Positions 1 through 8,437 of a stretch of 64,000 nucleotides of DNA are shown here, one piece after another (within the stretch, counting starts at the first letter, position 1; each line of letters starts with the position of its first letter). The stretch is from Phycisphaerales bacterium. Lineage in GTDB: Bacteria; Planctomycetota; Phycisphaerae; Phycisphaerales; UBA1924. The stretch is from assembly GCA_020847175.1 (NCBI GenBank), contig JADLCM010000008.1, positions 62,001 to 126,000 of the forward strand, read 5' to 3'. The notes beneath the pieces were generated by a model. It saw only the letters and a program-made list of their open reading frames with translations, did not search any database and was not told the origin of the DNA. Made by a program: the position numbers and the translations under genes.

Positions 1-1596
1 GGTGACCGCGTCGATCTGCGGGGCCTGGAAGGGGCACCGGCCCTGGTAGAGCCTGCCGCCCTTGCCCACGCCCGACGTTTCGAGACCCTGCGAGGCAAGG
101 GCCCGGTCGATGAGCACGCTGAAACGGCAGCCGGAATCGAGGGGCCTCTCGGCGTCGAACTGCTCCGCGAGAAACGCCGCCTGGTCAAAGGCAATTTCCT
201 GCTGGAGTCCCATGACTTCGCTCTTGCGCCGGCGTTTCTCCTCCGGAGACACGGCAAGCGCCGGGTCCGCCTCCATGGTTCCGGCGGGGGTGCCCGGCTC
301 GGGCGAGTATTCAAACACGCCGAGGGCATCGAACTGCATGTCGGAGACGAATCGGAGGAGTTCCTGGTGGTCGGCCTCGGTCTCGCCCGGGAATCCGCTG
401 ATGAACGTGGTGCGGATCGCGAGGCCCGGCACCCGCTCGCGCAGCGTTTCGACGAGGGCACGCTGCTGGTCGGCGGTCACGTGCCGCCGCATCGCGCTCA
501 GCATCCTGTCCGAGGCGTGCTGGAGGGGCATGTCGATGTACGGCACCAGCACGCCCTGCGCCGTAAGCGCGGCAAACGCGTCGATCATCTCATCCGAGAA
601 GTTGCTCGGATACGCGTACATGAGGCGCACCCAGCCGCTGCTCGACACGTCGCGCACCGCCGCGCAGACCTCCTTGAGCATGCGTGGCAAGCCGGCGCGA
701 TACGGGTCGGAGCCCGCCTGCTGGGCGAGGCCGAGCCCGATGTCGTCGCCGTAACTCGTCGTGTCCTGGCCGATGAGGTTGAGCTCGAACGCGCCGTCCG
801 CCGCGAGCTCGCGCGCCTCGGCCACGATGCGGTCCAGGGGCTTGCTGCGCATCTTGCCGCGGATCGAGGGGATGGTGCAGAAGGCGCAGCGCTGGTTGCA
901 GCCCTCGCTGATGCGGAGATAGGCATAATGACGCGGCGTGAGGCGGAGCCGGGCCGAGTCGTCCTCAAAGTAGCCGATGCCCTTTCCGTCCTTGCCCTGC
1001 ACCGTGAGGCCAACCGTGCTCAGGCCGCGCGACTGCGCGGCCTCCAGAGCGTTGCCCGCGATCCAGTACGCCGGCCGGTCAGAGGCTTCCGCAGCGGTGG
1101 CCGGGCGGGCTCCGAGCGGGGGCGCGATGCCCCCACGCACGGCCTCGATGATCTTGTCTCGGTCAAAGACGCCGACCATGGCGTCGATCCCCGGAGCCCA
1201 CTCAAGCATCTTCGCCCGGTGGCGCTGCACCAGGCACCCGGCGACCACCACGCGCTTCACGTGCCCGGCCTGCTTCGCGGCGATCGCGTCCTTGATGACC
1301 GAGAGCGATTCGTCCTTGCTGGCTTCCAGGAAGCCGCACGTGTTGACGACCACGACGTCAGCACCCGAAAAATCATCAATCCCGGGCGCGAGCGCGGCGC
1401 CCGCGGGGGCGGACGACTCGCCCTCGACGTGCCGGGCGTCGTCCCACCGCTCAGGTTCGGGCCCGGCGCTCATCGAGACCGGAACCAGGCCCTCCTGCGC
1501 AAGCAGCCCGAGCATCTTTTCAGAGTCAACCAGGTTCTTCGGGCAGCCGAGGCTGACGAAGGACACGGTGCGGATGGTGTCTTGGCCCCGCGGCAT
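1..1596 (-). CDS. rimO: Ribosomal protein S12 methylthiotransferase RimO (3' end cut by window edge)
   Basis: Radical-SAM enzyme that methylthiolates an aspartate of ribosomal protein S12. Read on the minus strand from ATG at 1596, it opens with the UPF0004 motif SLGCPKNLVDSEK, followed by the other N-terminal cluster cysteines in VVNTCGF and AGCLVQRH. The radical-SAM motif EGCNQRCAFCTIPSIRGKMR has its cysteines at residues 233, 237 and 240; the IPSIRGKMR continuation is typical of RimO rather than MiaB. A C-terminal TRAM-like segment is still being read at the edge (532 codons visible). The first cysteine sits about 80 residues later than in E. coli RimO, because of two hydrophilic insertions, at about residues 38-75 and 125-200. 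The downstream neighbour on the strand is not visible. Confidence 0.93.
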   Translation of the reverse strand, partial: MPRGQDTIRTVSFVSLGCPKNLVDSEKMLGLLAQEGLVPVSMSAGPEPERWDDARHVEGESSAPAGAALAPGIDDFSGADVVVVNTCGFLEASKDESLSVIKDAIAAKQAGHVKRVVVAGCLVQRHRAKMLEWAPGIDAMVGVFDRDKIIEAVRGGIAPPLGARPATAAEASDRPAYWIAGNALEAAQSRGLSTVGLTVQGKDGKGIGYFEDDSARLRLTPRHYAYLRISEGCNQRCAFCTIPSIRGKMRSKPLDRIVAEARELAADGAFELNLIGQDTTSYGDDIGLGLAQQAGSDPYRAGLPRMLKEVCAAVRDVSSSGWVRLMYAYPSNFSDEMIDAFAALTAQGVLVPYIDMPLQHASDRMLSAMRRHVTADQQRALVETLRERVPGLAIRTTFISGFPGETEADHQELLRFVSDMQFDALGVFEYSPEPGTPAGTMEADPALAVSPEEKRRRKSEVMGLQQEIAFDQAAFLAEQFDAERPLDSGCRFSVLIDRALASQGLETSGVGKGGRLYQGRCPFQAPQIDAVT

Positions 1597-1614
1597 CAGG
1601 GGCGATGGTAGGGA

Positions 1615-2094
1615 TCAGGCGGCGTGCAGGCCGCCTTCGGCAAGGGTGCCCGCCGACAGGCCGTCGATGCTGTAGTGGTATTCCAGGGCCTGGCCCAGCA
1701 GGTCGGGCTCACTCAGCACGAAATCGCAGACTTCCGGGATGCGCCACCCGGCGAACCGCAGCGCGCGGGCCAGGTAGAGCTCGGTGGTGCAGAGGGTGAC
1801 GTGGGCCGGCGTGCGTGCCAGCGGGAGCACCCCGAACTGCCATGCCTGGCGGCGTGAGACCAGTTCCAGCAGCTCCCCGGAGGGGTGGTACAGCCGCGGA
1901 TCGACATGCCGGGCCAGCATCGCATACTGGCGTGCCCACGCCTGCTCGACGGCGCTCGGGCTGATGTTGAAGAGGCTCTCGGCGAGGGCGCCGAAGGGCC
2001 TGCCGCACGAAGCCTGAACCTCAAGAATGTGGTCGCGCTGACGTGCGGTGAGCACGCCCCGCCTTACGAGCAGATCGCCGAGCCGAATGGTCAT
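1615..2094 (-). CDS. Stand-alone GspE N-terminal (MshEN/T2SSE_N-like) domain protein
   Basis: 159-residue protein whose start MTIRLGDLLVRRGVLTARQR matches the beginning of the N-terminal domain of type II secretion/type IV pilus ATPases (RLG..L...G.L motif followed by a second FGALAESLF-type half). No ATPase domain, Walker motif or membrane segment is present. In some family members this domain binds c-di-GMP; whether this one does cannot be told from sequence. ATG 2094 was chosen because the frame upstream has no family similarity. It is followed after 18 bp by rimO on the same strand. Function is unknown; a regulatory or adaptor role near pilus machinery is inference. Confidence 0.72.
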   Translation of the reverse strand: MTIRLGDLLVRRGVLTARQRDHILEVQASCGRPFGALAESLFNISPSAVEQAWARQYAMLARHVDPRLYHPSGELLELVSRRQAWQFGVLPLARTPAHVTLCTTELYLARALRFAGWRIPEVCDFVLSEPDLLGQALEYHYSIDGLSAGTLAEGGLHAA

Positions 2095-2292
2095 GCCTCG
2101 CCTCCTTGCCGGTTGGACGAGCCAAGGAATCGGCGCGGGGCGAGGGCCGGGCGAGCCCGGCGCGAGAAAGTTCACCGTGCGCGGTCCCGCCGAAGCCGTG
2201 GGCGAGGCCCTCACGGATGGTGCCGAAGGGCAAAGAGAACGCGAGTGTTCCACCCGCGCGGCGGAACGCACGCACGCCGCAGCCAGCGAAAC

Positions 2293-2323
2293 AAAAAACC
2301 CCGCGCGCCGGTGGCATGCGGGG
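2293..2323 (-). terminator. Rho-independent terminator downstream of pnp
   Basis: On the minus strand, CCCCGC (2318-2323) and GCGGGG (2299-2304) form a stem with a 13-nt loop that is itself GC-rich, directly followed by six T residues (2293-2298). It lies 54 bp after the pnp stop codon and before the next gene on the strand. Confidence 0.85.
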
Positions 2324-2377
2324 CAAGAGTTTCGTATTCGCGGCTCGGCCTGCGCCCGAGCGATCCCGGCGCGGTAC

Positions 2378-4585
2378 TTATCGGCTCGGCGCGGGGGCAG
2401 GGGCCGGGGCGGGCTCACCGGAGGCCGCCCGGAGCTCCGCGATTGCCTGGCGCCGGCTGAGCTTGATGCGACCCTGGTCGTCCACCAGGATGACCTTGAC
2501 CTTGATCATGTCGCCGACCTTGACCACATCCGACACGCTCTTGACGTAGCCCTCGGCGAGTTCGGAGATGTGGCACATGCCGTCGGTGCCTGGGGCGAGC
2601 TCGATGAAGGCGCCGAAATCCTTGGTGCTCACCACCTTGCCGGTGAAGATCGTGCCGACCTTGATCTCGGCGCACATCGCCTCGATCTCGGCCTGGGCCG
2701 CGGCGATCGTCTCGCCATTGGGGCTCGACACGGTGACGGTGCCGTCATCTTCGACATCGATGTTGACACCGTACTTCTCCTGTAGACCGCGGATCATCTT
2801 GCCGCCCGGTCCGATGAGTTTGCCGATCTTCTCAGGGTCGATGCGGATGGTGACGAGGCGCGGCGCGTGCACGGAGATGTCGGCACGGGGCGCGGGGATG
2901 ATGCGCTCCATGATGTCGATGATCTGGAGGCGACCCTCGCGGGCCTGCTCGAAGATCCGCTCGATCTGCGCCAGCGAGAGACCCCGGGCCTTGAGGTCAA
3001 GCTGGATGCCGGTGATCCCCTCGCGGGTGCCGGCGACCTTGAAGTCCATGTCGCCGAAGAAGTCCTCTTCGCCGATGATGTCGGTGACGAACAGCTCCTG
3101 CGACTCGTCATCGTTCGAGAACCGCCCGACGCTGATCCCCGCGCACGTGCCCTTGATGGGCACGCCGGCGTCCATGAGCGCGAGGCACCCGCCGCAGACC
3201 GAGGCCATCGACGAGGAGCCGTTGCTCTCGGTGATGTCGCTGACGACCCGGAGGGTGTAGGGGAAGTCCTGCGGGCTGGGAAGAATCCCGAGGAGGGAGC
3301 GCTCCGCGAGCGACCCGTGGCCGATCTCGCGCCGGCCGGGGCCGCTGATGCGGCTCGCCTCGCCGGTGCAGAACGGCGGGAAGTTGTAGTGGAGGGTGAA
3401 CTTCTTGGAGTACTCGGGGAGCAGGCCGTCGATGATCTGCTCGTCCTTCGCGGTGCCCAGCGTGCAGGAGCAGAGGCTCTGGGTCTCGCCGCGCTGGAAG
3501 AGGGCCGAACCGTGCGTGCGGGCAAAGACGCCGACCGCGCCCTCGATGGGGCGGAGCTGGCGCGCCTTGCGACCGTCGGCGCGAATGCCCTTCTCGGTGA
3601 TGAGGCGCCGGGTGACCTTCTTCTCCAGCAGGCGGAAGGCCTCCTTGGCCCACTTCTGGCGCTCCGCCGAGGCCTTGGCCTTCTCAACTGTGCCCGAGTT
3701 GTCCACCGCGAAGTGCTCCTTGAGCAGCCTGTCGCGGAGTTCATCCACCTTCGCCTGGCGGTCGGCCTTGCCGGGGATCTGGCGGGCCGCGAGCATCTCC
3801 TTCTCCATCGCCTTCTTCACGGCGCTGGTGATGTCATCCGGGGGCAGGTTCAGGGGGTTCTTGATGACCTTGGGCTGCCCGGCCTTGGCGACCAGCGACT
3901 CGATCAGGTCGAGAATCTGGCGGATGTGCTGATATCCGAAGTCGACCGCGCCGAGCATGTCCTTCTCGGAGATCTCCGCCGCGCCGACTTCGATCATGTT
4001 CATGCCGTCCTTGTGGCCGGCGAGCACGAGGTCGAGGTCGGAGAAGTCCATCTGGCTGACCGTGGGGTTGATGACGAAGCGCGGCCCGTCATCGGTGTGG
4101 ACCCGCCCGACGCGGACCGTGGCGGTGGGGCCCTCGAAGGGCGCGCTGCTCAAGGCAAGCGCAGCGCTGGCCGCCGTGCCCGCGAGCACGTCGGTGTCGT
4201 TCTCGTTGTCGTGGCTCATCACCCAGACCTGGATCTGGATCTCGTCGACGAAGCCGTCGGGAAACAGCGGGCGGATGGGCCGGTCGATCATCCGCATCGT
4301 GAGCACTTCCTTCTCGTTCGGTGCGCCCTCCCGCTTGCGGAACCCGCCCGGGAACTTGCCCGCCGCCGGCATCTTCTCGCGGTAGTCGACCGTGAGGGGG
4401 AAGAAGTCGATGCCCTCGCGCGGGTTGGCCCGCACGACGGTCGCCATCACCGTGCTCTCCCCGTAGGTCGCGATCACGCAGCTCGTCGCGAGCTTGGCGA
4501 TGCGCCCGGTGGCGAGCGAGAGCACCCGCCCGCCGATCTCCTTCTCGACGATCACGGTCCCGAGCAGTTCACTGGTCTTGTTCAT
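2378..4585 (-). CDS. pnp: Polyribonucleotide nucleotidyltransferase (PNPase)
   Basis: 3'-5' phosphorolytic exoribonuclease of RNA decay, normally a homotrimer. At 735 residues it has the full family layout: first RNase PH-like domain (GKFPGGFRKREGAPNEKEVL, RMIDRPIRPLFP), a helical linker, second RNase PH-like domain (RADGRKARQLRPI, HGSALFQRGETQ, SDITESNGSSSMASVCG), a KH domain with IGPGGKMIRG at about 620-630, and an S1 domain with GAFIELAPGTDGMCHISEL. A short Pro-Ala tail closes the protein. ATG 4585 gives the canonical start. It follows rpsO on the same strand, the common bacterial rpsO-pnp order, with a terminator-like hairpin between them. Confidence 0.98.
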   Translation of the reverse strand: MNKTSELLGTVIVEKEIGGRVLSLATGRIAKLATSCVIATYGESTVMATVVRANPREGIDFFPLTVDYREKMPAAGKFPGGFRKREGAPNEKEVLTMRMIDRPIRPLFPDGFVDEIQIQVWVMSHDNENDTDVLAGTAASAALALSSAPFEGPTATVRVGRVHTDDGPRFVINPTVSQMDFSDLDLVLAGHKDGMNMIEVGAAEISEKDMLGAVDFGYQHIRQILDLIESLVAKAGQPKVIKNPLNLPPDDITSAVKKAMEKEMLAARQIPGKADRQAKVDELRDRLLKEHFAVDNSGTVEKAKASAERQKWAKEAFRLLEKKVTRRLITEKGIRADGRKARQLRPIEGAVGVFARTHGSALFQRGETQSLCSCTLGTAKDEQIIDGLLPEYSKKFTLHYNFPPFCTGEASRISGPGRREIGHGSLAERSLLGILPSPQDFPYTLRVVSDITESNGSSSMASVCGGCLALMDAGVPIKGTCAGISVGRFSNDDESQELFVTDIIGEEDFFGDMDFKVAGTREGITGIQLDLKARGLSLAQIERIFEQAREGRLQIIDIMERIIPAPRADISVHAPRLVTIRIDPEKIGKLIGPGGKMIRGLQEKYGVNIDVEDDGTVTVSSPNGETIAAAQAEIEAMCAEIKVGTIFTGKVVSTKDFGAFIELAPGTDGMCHISELAEGYVKSVSDVVKVGDMIKVKVILVDDQGRIKLSRRQAIAELRAASGEPAPAPAPAPSR

Positions 4586-4786
4586 GGGCTACCTCGCGCG
4601 GGCGCGCGGCCCGCAGGAATGGATCGACCGCGCGAAGCCCGGATTTCTTGCACCGGGAGCGCAGCGAAAATGACCATCCTCGGGGAGCCCGCCTCGTCCG
4701 GCCGCAGAGGCAGAAGGCAGAGCGCGGTCGGGACAACCGCGGAGTGCCCACTGCCGCTGACAGAGTCGGGGCTCCCTTGGGATACG

Positions 4787-4818
4787 AAAAGGCCCGATGG
4801 GGTTTCGCCCACCGGGCC
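4787..4818 (-). terminator. Terminator or attenuator between rpsO and pnp
   Basis: On the minus strand the sequence GGCCCGGTGGG, a short CGAAA loop and CCCCATCGGGCC (4791-4818) form a strong near-perfect stem, followed by TTTT (4787-4790). It begins 6 bp after the rpsO stop codon. The T-tract is short, so partial read-through into pnp is plausible. Confidence 0.8.
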
Positions 4819-4824
4819 CGATGA

Positions 4825-5091
4825 CTACTTGCGGAGGCCGAGCGCCTTGATGACCGACTGGTAGCGCTCGGGGTTGGTGCGGGAGAGGTACTTGAGCAGG
4901 CGGTTGCGCTTGCCGACCATCATGACAAGGCCGCGCTTGTTGTGGTAGTCGAGCTTGTGCCCGCGGAGGTGCTCGGCAACCTCTTTGATTCGAGCGGTGA
5001 GGATCGAGATCTGAACCTCGGGAGAGCCCGTATCCTCGGGGGTGCGGGCGAACGCGGTGATGGCCTGCTTGCGCTTCTCGACAGAAATCAT
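4825..5091 (-). CDS. rpsO: 30S ribosomal protein S15
   Basis: 88-residue primary 16S rRNA-binding protein of the small subunit platform. The frame reads MISVEKRKQAITAFA and contains the S15 signature around DTGSPEVQI, HKLDYHNKRGL and GKRNRLLKYL. ATG 5091 gives the usual family length. It is followed on the same strand by a hairpin terminator and pnp, and is divergent from the aminotransferase gene that starts at 5205. In several bacteria S15 represses its own translation by binding its leader; no specific leader fold was recognised here. Confidence 0.97.
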   Translation of the reverse strand: MISVEKRKQAITAFARTPEDTGSPEVQISILTARIKEVAEHLRGHKLDYHNKRGLVMMVGKRNRLLKYLSRTNPERYQSVIKALGLRK

Positions 5092-5204
5092 CGTGGCTCC
5101 GGTCCGAATCTGGTCTTTGGCGTCGATGGTAGGCCCCGGCGGGGGGTGAATCAACGCGGCACGCCGCTCGCGGCGAACCGAGTTCCGAGACGATATCCTC
5201 CCCC

Positions 5205-6464
5205 ATGAGCCCCATTTCCGTCGCCCGACGGGCGAGCACACTCCAGCCCTCCGTTACGATCGCCATGGCCAACCGGGCCAAGGCCATGATCCGGGAAGGG
5301 ATTGATGTCCTGGCCTTCACCCTGGGCGAGCCGGACTTCGATACGCCGCAGCGCGTGAAGGACGCCGCGATCAAGGCCCTTCTCGCCGGGCAGACCAAGT
5401 ACATGCCGACCCTCGGCGATCCGGATACCCGCAAGGTCATCGCCGACAAGCTGGTTCGTGAAAACGGTCTCGCCGCAACCACACCCGATCACGTCGCGGT
5501 CACGGCCGGCGGAAAACACGCTTTGTATGTCCTGTTTCACTGCCTGTTTGACCAGCCGCGAGGCGGAGAAGCTCTTCAGGAGTTCGTGCTGCAGAGCCCA
5601 TCCTGGGTGTCGTACGGACCCATTGCCGAGCTGGCCGGGGCCAAGGTGGTCGATGTGCCCACCGGCCCGGGAAACGACTTCAAGATGACGCCAGAGCAGC
5701 TGCGTCAGGCGATCACGCCCCGCTCACGCGCGGTCATGCTCAACTCCCCGAGCAACCCGTGCGGCACGATGTACACCGAAGCGGAACTGCGGGCGCTGGC
5801 CGGGGTGATCGCAGAGCGGGCGAAGGCCGTGGCCCCCGACCTGGTCATCGTCTCCGATGAAATCTACGAGAAGATCACACTCGGGGGTGTGAAGCACTTC
5901 TCCATCGGATCGGTGCCCGAAGTTGCCGAACGCACCATCACCGTCAACGGGCTCTCCAAGGCCTTTGCGATGACCGGGTGGCGCGCGGGCTACGCCTCCG
6001 GGCAGGGGGAGTTCGGGCTGCGGTTCATGAAGGCGATGAGCACGCTCCAGGGGCAGATGACGACCAACATCACGAGCTTTGTCTACCCCGCCATCCGCGT
6101 GGCGCTCACCGAGTGCGCAGACGACGTGGAGACCATGCGCCAGGCCTTCGTGCGGCGCGGCGAGGTGATCCGAGAGCGGCTCGGACAGATCCCCGGGCTG
6201 CGCGTGCCCCGCCCGACCGGCGCGTTCTACGCGTTCCCGGATGTTTCGGCGTATTTCGGCAAGCGCACGAAGGGCGGCCGCACCTTGACGAGTTCGCTCG
6301 ACTTCTGCGAAGCGATGCTCGACGAAGACCGGCTGGCGATGATCCCCGGGGAAGACTTCGGCGGGTGCGGCCGGAACCACGTGCGCATCAGTTTCGCGTG
6401 CAGCGAGGCGCACATCCACAAGGGCATGGACCGCTTCGGCCAGTTTCTGAGTTCGTTGAAGTAG
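5205..6464 (+). CDS. Class I/II aminotransferase, aspartate aminotransferase type
   Basis: PLP-dependent fold-type I transaminase of 419 residues, the usual family length. Visible motifs are FTLGEPDFDTPQRVK (substrate loop), TAGGKHALYVLF (cofactor phosphate region), SPSNPCGTMY, VSDEIYEKI and the Schiff-base lysine K252 in NGLSKAFAMTGWRAGY. The C-terminal arginine region is FGGCGRNHVRISFA. This is the AspAT Ib pattern, so aspartate:2-oxoglutarate transamination is the likely reaction, though prephenate or other acceptors cannot be excluded. It is divergent from rpsO and is followed after 32 bp by a TPR-sulfotransferase on the same strand. Confidence 0.93.
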   Translation: MSPISVARRASTLQPSVTIAMANRAKAMIREGIDVLAFTLGEPDFDTPQRVKDAAIKALLAGQTKYMPTLGDPDTRKVIADKLVRENGLAATTPDHVAVTAGGKHALYVLFHCLFDQPRGGEALQEFVLQSPSWVSYGPIAELAGAKVVDVPTGPGNDFKMTPEQLRQAITPRSRAVMLNSPSNPCGTMYTEAELRALAGVIAERAKAVAPDLVIVSDEIYEKITLGGVKHFSIGSVPEVAERTITVNGLSKAFAMTGWRAGYASGQGEFGLRFMKAMSTLQGQMTTNITSFVYPAIRVALTECADDVETMRQAFVRRGEVIRERLGQIPGLRVPRPTGAFYAFPDVSAYFGKRTKGGRTLTSSLDFCEAMLDEDRLAMIPGEDFGGCGRNHVRISFACSEAHIHKGMDRFGQFLSSLK

Positions 6465-6496
6465 GTCCATTGATCAGGTGGGAGAACAGGAACGGC

Positions 6497-8332
6497 ATGT
6501 CCAACGTGAGTATGCAGATTGACCAGGCCCTGCGCCAGGCGATGGGCCTGCATCGCCAGGGCCGGGTGCAGCAGGCGGAGCACATCTACCGGCAGGTGCT
6601 CAATGCAGCGCCGGGGCACCCGATGGCGTCGCACCTGCTTGCCGAGCTCATGGTGGCGACGGGCCGCGCCCCGGAGGCGGAGCAGAGGTTCCGCGATGTG
6701 CTGGCGCGAGCCCCCGGGTACGTGCCCGCGAAACTGGCGCTCGCTCGCTTGTGCGCCGCGAGCGCAAGGCTGCCCGAAGGGTTGGCCCTCGCCCGTGAGG
6801 CAGCGGCGAGCGCGCCCGAGCAGTTCGAGACGCTCGCCTGCCTGGGGTGGATGCTTGACAGGTCGCGGCTCTTTGACGAGGCGGACGCGACCTACACCAA
6901 GGCGATGGCGCACCTGCCCGCCGGCGCGCCGGACCTCGATCGCGTCGGCACCCTCCTCGCCGAGGCGGAGCGCTACGCGCTCGCGGCGGAGGTGCTGGGC
7001 AAGGCGGCGGAACTGGCCCCGACCTCGCCGGTGCCCCTCCTGCGCCTGGGTGCGGTCCACGAGCGAACCCGCGCGTTTGAGAGCGCCCTCGGCGCGTTCG
7101 AAAAGGCGCGGGCGATTGACGCGCGGGCTGTCGAGGCGCATCTGGGCATCATGCGCATCCTCGACCGGTTGGGGCGCGATGCCGAGGCGGCAGAAGCCGC
7201 GGACGCCGCCCTCGCCCTGCGGCCCGGCGAGCCGCTCGCGACGTCAATCAAGGCCAAGCACCTGCGCAGCGCGAAGAACCACGACGAGGCGATCGCCCTC
7301 CTGCGCCGCGAGATTGAGGCCCACGGACAGCAGGCCTTCGCCAAGGGCATGTTGATGATCGACCTGGGACAGACGTTTGACGCCGCGGGGGATTACGACA
7401 GCGCGTGGGAGGCGATCTCCGAGGGGCAGCGTCAGTGGGGGAGCACCCAGCGCAGCCGCAGGTTCAGCGCCGAGAAGTTCCTGGACTGGGTCAATCGCGG
7501 CCCCGCGTGGATCAGCGCGGAGCGCGTGCACGACTGGACCCGTGACCCCGCGAGCAGCACCCCAGACCCGATCTTCTTCCTCGGGTTTCCGCGCTCGGGC
7601 ACCACGCTTACCGAGCAGATGCTCGCGGCCCATCCGAACCTGGTCACCACCGACGAACTCCCCCTCGTTCGCGAGATGATGGAGGAAGTGCGCCTGCGCG
7701 TGAAGCCGGGCGTGGAGTATCCGGAATCACTTGCGGGGTTGAGTGATGCGCAGATCGACGCCGGGCGGAAGGCCTACTGGCGCGAGGTGCGGAAGTTCAT
7801 GGGGGAAAGTGCGCCGGGCGGGCGACGGCTGGTGGACAAGAGCCCGCTCAACACGTGGCGGTTGCTGGTCATCCGCCGGTTCTTCCCCCGGGCCAAGGTG
7901 CTCTTCGCGCTGCGTGATCCGCGCGATGTGTGCATCTCGTGCTTCTTCCAGCGCTTCAACCCCAACCCCGGCATGGTGAACTTCCAGACCTTCGCGGGCA
8001 CGGTCAGGCTCTATGACGCGGTCATGAGCGCATGGCTGAAGTACCGCGACCTTCTCGGGCTCGACGTGACGGTAACCCGCTACGAAGACCTCGTCGCCGA
8101 TCCCGAGGGGCAGGCGCGAAAGATCATTGCGGGCGTGGGCGAGCCCTGGCACGATGACGTGCTTGCATACAGGGAGAAGCGGGCGGACACGGTCATCAGC
8201 ACGCCCAGCCATGTCGCGGTGCGCCAGCCGATCTACACGCGGAGCGTGGCCCGGTGGAAGCGTTACGAAAAGCACCTTGCCCCGCACATGGACGTGCTGC
8301 AGGGCTGGGTGAACGAGTTCGGATACGCCTGA
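6497..8332 (+). CDS. TPR-repeat protein with C-terminal sulfotransferase domain
   Basis: 611-residue two-part protein. The first 330 residues are tandem tetratricopeptide repeats (for example RVQQAEHIYRQVLNAAPGHP). From about residue 355 a sulfotransferase fold follows: the PAPS 5'-phosphosulfate loop FFLGFPRSGTTLTEQ at 360-374, and the 3'-phosphate region RLVDKSPLNTWRL then ALRDPRDVCISCF. Fusions of this kind are common in bacteria and may act on tyrosines or carbohydrates; the acceptor is unknown. The ATG at 6497 follows a GGGAGAACAGGAACGGC leader and begins the first repeat; the frame is open far upstream, but that part overlaps the aminotransferase gene and is not coding. It is convergent with citrate synthase. 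Confidence 0.9.
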   Translation: MSNVSMQIDQALRQAMGLHRQGRVQQAEHIYRQVLNAAPGHPMASHLLAELMVATGRAPEAEQRFRDVLARAPGYVPAKLALARLCAASARLPEGLALAREAAASAPEQFETLACLGWMLDRSRLFDEADATYTKAMAHLPAGAPDLDRVGTLLAEAERYALAAEVLGKAAELAPTSPVPLLRLGAVHERTRAFESALGAFEKARAIDARAVEAHLGIMRILDRLGRDAEAAEAADAALALRPGEPLATSIKAKHLRSAKNHDEAIALLRREIEAHGQQAFAKGMLMIDLGQTFDAAGDYDSAWEAISEGQRQWGSTQRSRRFSAEKFLDWVNRGPAWISAERVHDWTRDPASSTPDPIFFLGFPRSGTTLTEQMLAAHPNLVTTDELPLVREMMEEVRLRVKPGVEYPESLAGLSDAQIDAGRKAYWREVRKFMGESAPGGRRLVDKSPLNTWRLLVIRRFFPRAKVLFALRDPRDVCISCFFQRFNPNPGMVNFQTFAGTVRLYDAVMSAWLKYRDLLGLDVTVTRYEDLVADPEGQARKIIAGVGEPWHDDVLAYREKRADTVISTPSHVAVRQPIYTRSVARWKRYEKHLAPHMDVLQGWVNEFGYA

Positions 8333-8380
8333 CGCGGGTCCGCGCCTGCGTCGCCGCAGATCCTGACGTGGTGAGCCCCA

Positions 8381-8397
8381 ATGGTCCGTTGGACCAT
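8381..8397. repeat. Perfect 7-bp inverted repeat between convergent genes
   Basis: ATGGTCC, GTT, GGACCAT. It lies in the 105-bp gap between the sulfotransferase and citrate synthase stop codons. There is no T-tract on either side, so a terminator role is only a guess. Confidence 0.5.
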
Positions 8398-8437
8398 GCC
8401 GGGCGGTCGGCGTGTCAGATTCCACCGGGCGAAGCGT

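Noticed and set aside
2867..4864. Open frame of 665 codons on the plus strand across pnp
   Set aside because: Arg/Ala/Gly/Val-rich, antisense to the well-supported pnp gene and with no family motif; long antisense frames are expected at this G+C content.
8381..8397. Perfect palindrome between convergent genes considered as a terminator
   Set aside because: No T-tract on either strand; kept only as a repeat.
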